From contig CAIWHF010000070.1 of NCBI GenBank assembly GCA_903912405.1, positions 1-14,270 of the forward strand: a DNA stretch of 14,270 nt, given 5' to 3'. This document shows positions 12,695 through 14,270 of this stretch, one piece after another. The stretch's first letter is position 1. Each line of letters opens with the position of its first letter. The notes under the pieces were generated by a model. It was not told the DNA's origin and ran no database searches. It was given only the letters and a program-made list of their open reading frames with translations. This stretch comes from an uncultured Bacteroidota bacterium. GTDB lineage: Bacteria > Bacteroidota > Bacteroidia > Chitinophagales > Chitinophagaceae. Both the position numbers and the translations under genes were made by a program.

Positions 12695-14270
12695 TTATTT
12701 AAAAATAACAGGTTTTACTTTAGGCCTTCGCTCTGGAATCCATTTAAATTTACTCAAAAATAAATCTTTCAAATCAATTTCTTGTAAAGGAGAAATAGTT
12801 TGCTTTACATCTTCTTGAAATACAATTTTAGAAATCGATTGATTACTGAAGTAAATATGCATGCGCTCTGCACTTGATTGATTTACACCAACAAAAGCAC
12901 CACTATCATCTTTTGGGTAATAGATACAAGTAGTATTGGGATAAATCCATACATCCTTTAAGGCATTATTTACAAAATTCCCTTTAAGCACACTGCCTTG
13001 AATTTGATCATATAATTTTGCGGGAGCTGGCCCTGCTTGAGACACAATCAAAGCATTATTTGGAATATACATATAATCGAGCGCACCTTTTTTAAAATAA
13101 AGGGAAATAGTATCGCCTGTTAACTGTGCATTTCTTGCCCAAAGCACTGGCTTTATCATACACGTCAAGATACTGTCTTTACTATTGTAGTAAATACTGT
13201 CCGCACTTGCTTGGAGCGAATCTGAAAATAGACTAACATGATTATAGGCTTTATAAAATTTTGGATGTAGGGTATCATTAGGCAGTTCATCTTGATACAT
13301 TTCTTTAACTACCTTTTTCTTTTTATCCAATACAATAGGCTGAATAGGTGCAATTAAAAACGTATCTGCAGATAAGAAAAAACTATCTTGCTCTTGTTCT
13401 ATCTTCATCACAGGTCTTATATAGGCAATCATTTTCTGAGTAGATTCTTGATAACTTGCCCATCCTGCGTAAAGTGTAATATGCTGCACTGTATCCTTTG
13501 CAATAACCTTCCCTTTGGCAATGCTCCAATTCGACTTTCGATTATATTCCAAGGTATCTGCTTCAATATATTGTTCTTTATTTTGAGCAGAAGATCGGCT
13601 GTAAAATTTACCTACTTCATTTTTAGCATCATATATGCCATTACTACTAATTAATATAGAGGATGCATTTACAACTTTTGATTGATCTAAAATACGAATC
13701 AATTTTGTTTGCGTATTGTAGCCTATTTTTTTTGATGTGCAATTATATTGCGGATCCGTAATCACTACATCACCTTCAAAAACAGCATCTTTTGTCTTAA
13801 CCGTATATTGCCCCTTTTCGCTAGACAAGGTGGTGCCTTCTGTCTGCAAGGTGCCTCCTGTAGTGTAAGTGCCAATCTTAGCTTGTGTTTGATAACCTAA
13901 GGAGTCTGTCCAGAGTGAGTTCTTACCATCGGTTAGTGTTACATTAGATCTAAAAATAGCTAACTTCTTATCTCCCGCATATTTTACATAATCGCTAGAA
14001 ATAGTGGTTCCGTCTGCTTGTACAATTAAAACATCACCAAATGCTTCCGCATCATTTAAAACTAAATTAATAATAGCACTATCGCAATACAACAAAGTAC
14101 CTTGATGCTCTAGTTGAACATTACCAATTAATTTTTGAAAGGAGGAATCTCCTTCTTTTTGAAAGCCTTGAAGGGCGTCAGCAGATTTAACTATTAAAGG
14201 AATAACTTTAGCTTGCGCAAAAACATCTGGAGTGGAATACCATAAAATAATACAAAGTAAAAACAAATAA
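12695..14270 (-). CDS. OstA/LptA-like LPS-transport protein, 5' end outside window
   Basis: At least 523 residues. The leftmost candidate start (TTG at 14264-14266) is not convincing: the frame stays open to the window edge, and the hydrophobic stretch FLLCIILWYSTPDVFAQA lacks the positively charged beginning of a signal peptide, which probably lies outside. After the signal come repeated short beta-strand units such as LIGNVQLEHQGTLLYCDSA, AEAFGDVLIVQADGTTISSD and AVFEGDVVI. These are typical of the OstA fold that carries lipopolysaccharide across the periplasm in LptA, LptC and the LptD N-terminus. The length well above LptA (about 185 residues) and the absence of a long LptD barrel fit the Bacteroidota OstA-like family. 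The role in LPS export is inferred from the family. It is followed closely by lysC. Confidence 0.8.
   Translation of the reverse strand, partial: YLFLLCIILWYSTPDVFAQAKVIPLIVKSADALQGFQKEGDSSFQKLIGNVQLEHQGTLLYCDSAIINLVLNDAEAFGDVLIVQADGTTISSDYVKYAGDKKLAIFRSNVTLTDGKNSLWTDSLGYQTQAKIGTYTTGGTLQTEGTTLSSEKGQYTVKTKDAVFEGDVVITDPQYNCTSKKIGYNTQTKLIRILDQSKVVNASSILISSNGIYDAKNEVGKFYSRSSAQNKEQYIEADTLEYNRKSNWSIAKGKVIAKDTVQHITLYAGWASYQESTQKMIAYIRPVMKIEQEQDSFFLSADTFLIAPIQPIVLDKKKKVVKEMYQDELPNDTLHPKFYKAYNHVSLFSDSLQASADSIYYNSKDSILTCMIKPVLWARNAQLTGDTISLYFKKGALDYMYIPNNALIVSQAGPAPAKLYDQIQGSVLKGNFVNNALKDVWIYPNTTCIYYPKDDSGAFVGVNQSSAERMHIYFSNQSISKIVFQEDVKQTISPLQEIDLKDLFLSKFKWIPERRPKVKPVIFK

Noticed and set aside
1..14270. 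tRNA, rRNA, CRISPR array, insertion sequence or prophage
   Set aside because: No cloverleaf, repeat-spacer pattern, transposase or phage gene was seen; genes are intact and densely packed, as in core chromosome.

Overview
The window looks like an ordinary chromosomal stretch from a member of the Bacteroidota, probably a Chitinophagaceae-like lineage. Several signs agree. One secreted protein ends in a type B (CHU_C, gliding-motility-associated) type IX secretion sorting domain. There is an OstA-like outer-membrane biogenesis protein of the Bacteroidota type. SMC carries the GPNGCGKSN form of Walker A. Spacers are AT-rich, Shine-Dalgarno sequences are weak, and two start regions carry promoter elements of the Bacteroidota TTG-N(19-21)-TAnnTTTG type. 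Protein names rest on recognised motifs and remembered family sequences; no search was run.

Layout, left to right. (1) Positions 2-355, +: the 3' end of a gene for an XRE-type helix-turn-helix protein with a coiled-coil tail. (2) Positions 479-3909, +: a tight three-gene operon for catabolism, made of a PLP-dependent trans-sulfuration-family enzyme, a PcaF/PaaJ-type 3-oxoadipyl-CoA thiolase, and 2-amino-3-carboxymuconate-6-semialdehyde decarboxylase (ACMSD, kynurenine branch of tryptophan breakdown). It ends in a bidirectional terminator. (3) Positions 3944-5533, -: a secreted PKD-domain protein with a T9SS type B C-terminus, preceded by an AT-rich spacer with five copies of a 7-bp repeat. 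(4) Positions 5764-9300, -: full-length smc with a GTG start and its own terminator. (5) Positions 9530-11386, +: hscA, the specialised Hsp70 of iron-sulfur cluster assembly, divergent from smc. (6) Positions 11421-14270, -: an apparent operon of an OstA/LptA-like gene (5' end outside the window) followed 8 bp later by lysC (aspartate kinase). lysC and hscA converge on a second bidirectional terminator.

The genes mix housekeeping functions (chromosome organisation, Fe-S assembly, aspartate-family amino acids, LPS transport) with one catabolic operon and one surface protein. I saw no mobile element, CRISPR array, rRNA or tRNA. I do not see a new multi-gene system. The points most worth checking are the make-up of the trans-sulfuration/thiolase/ACMSD operon, the repeat cluster upstream of the secreted protein, and the uncharacterised N-terminal half of that protein.
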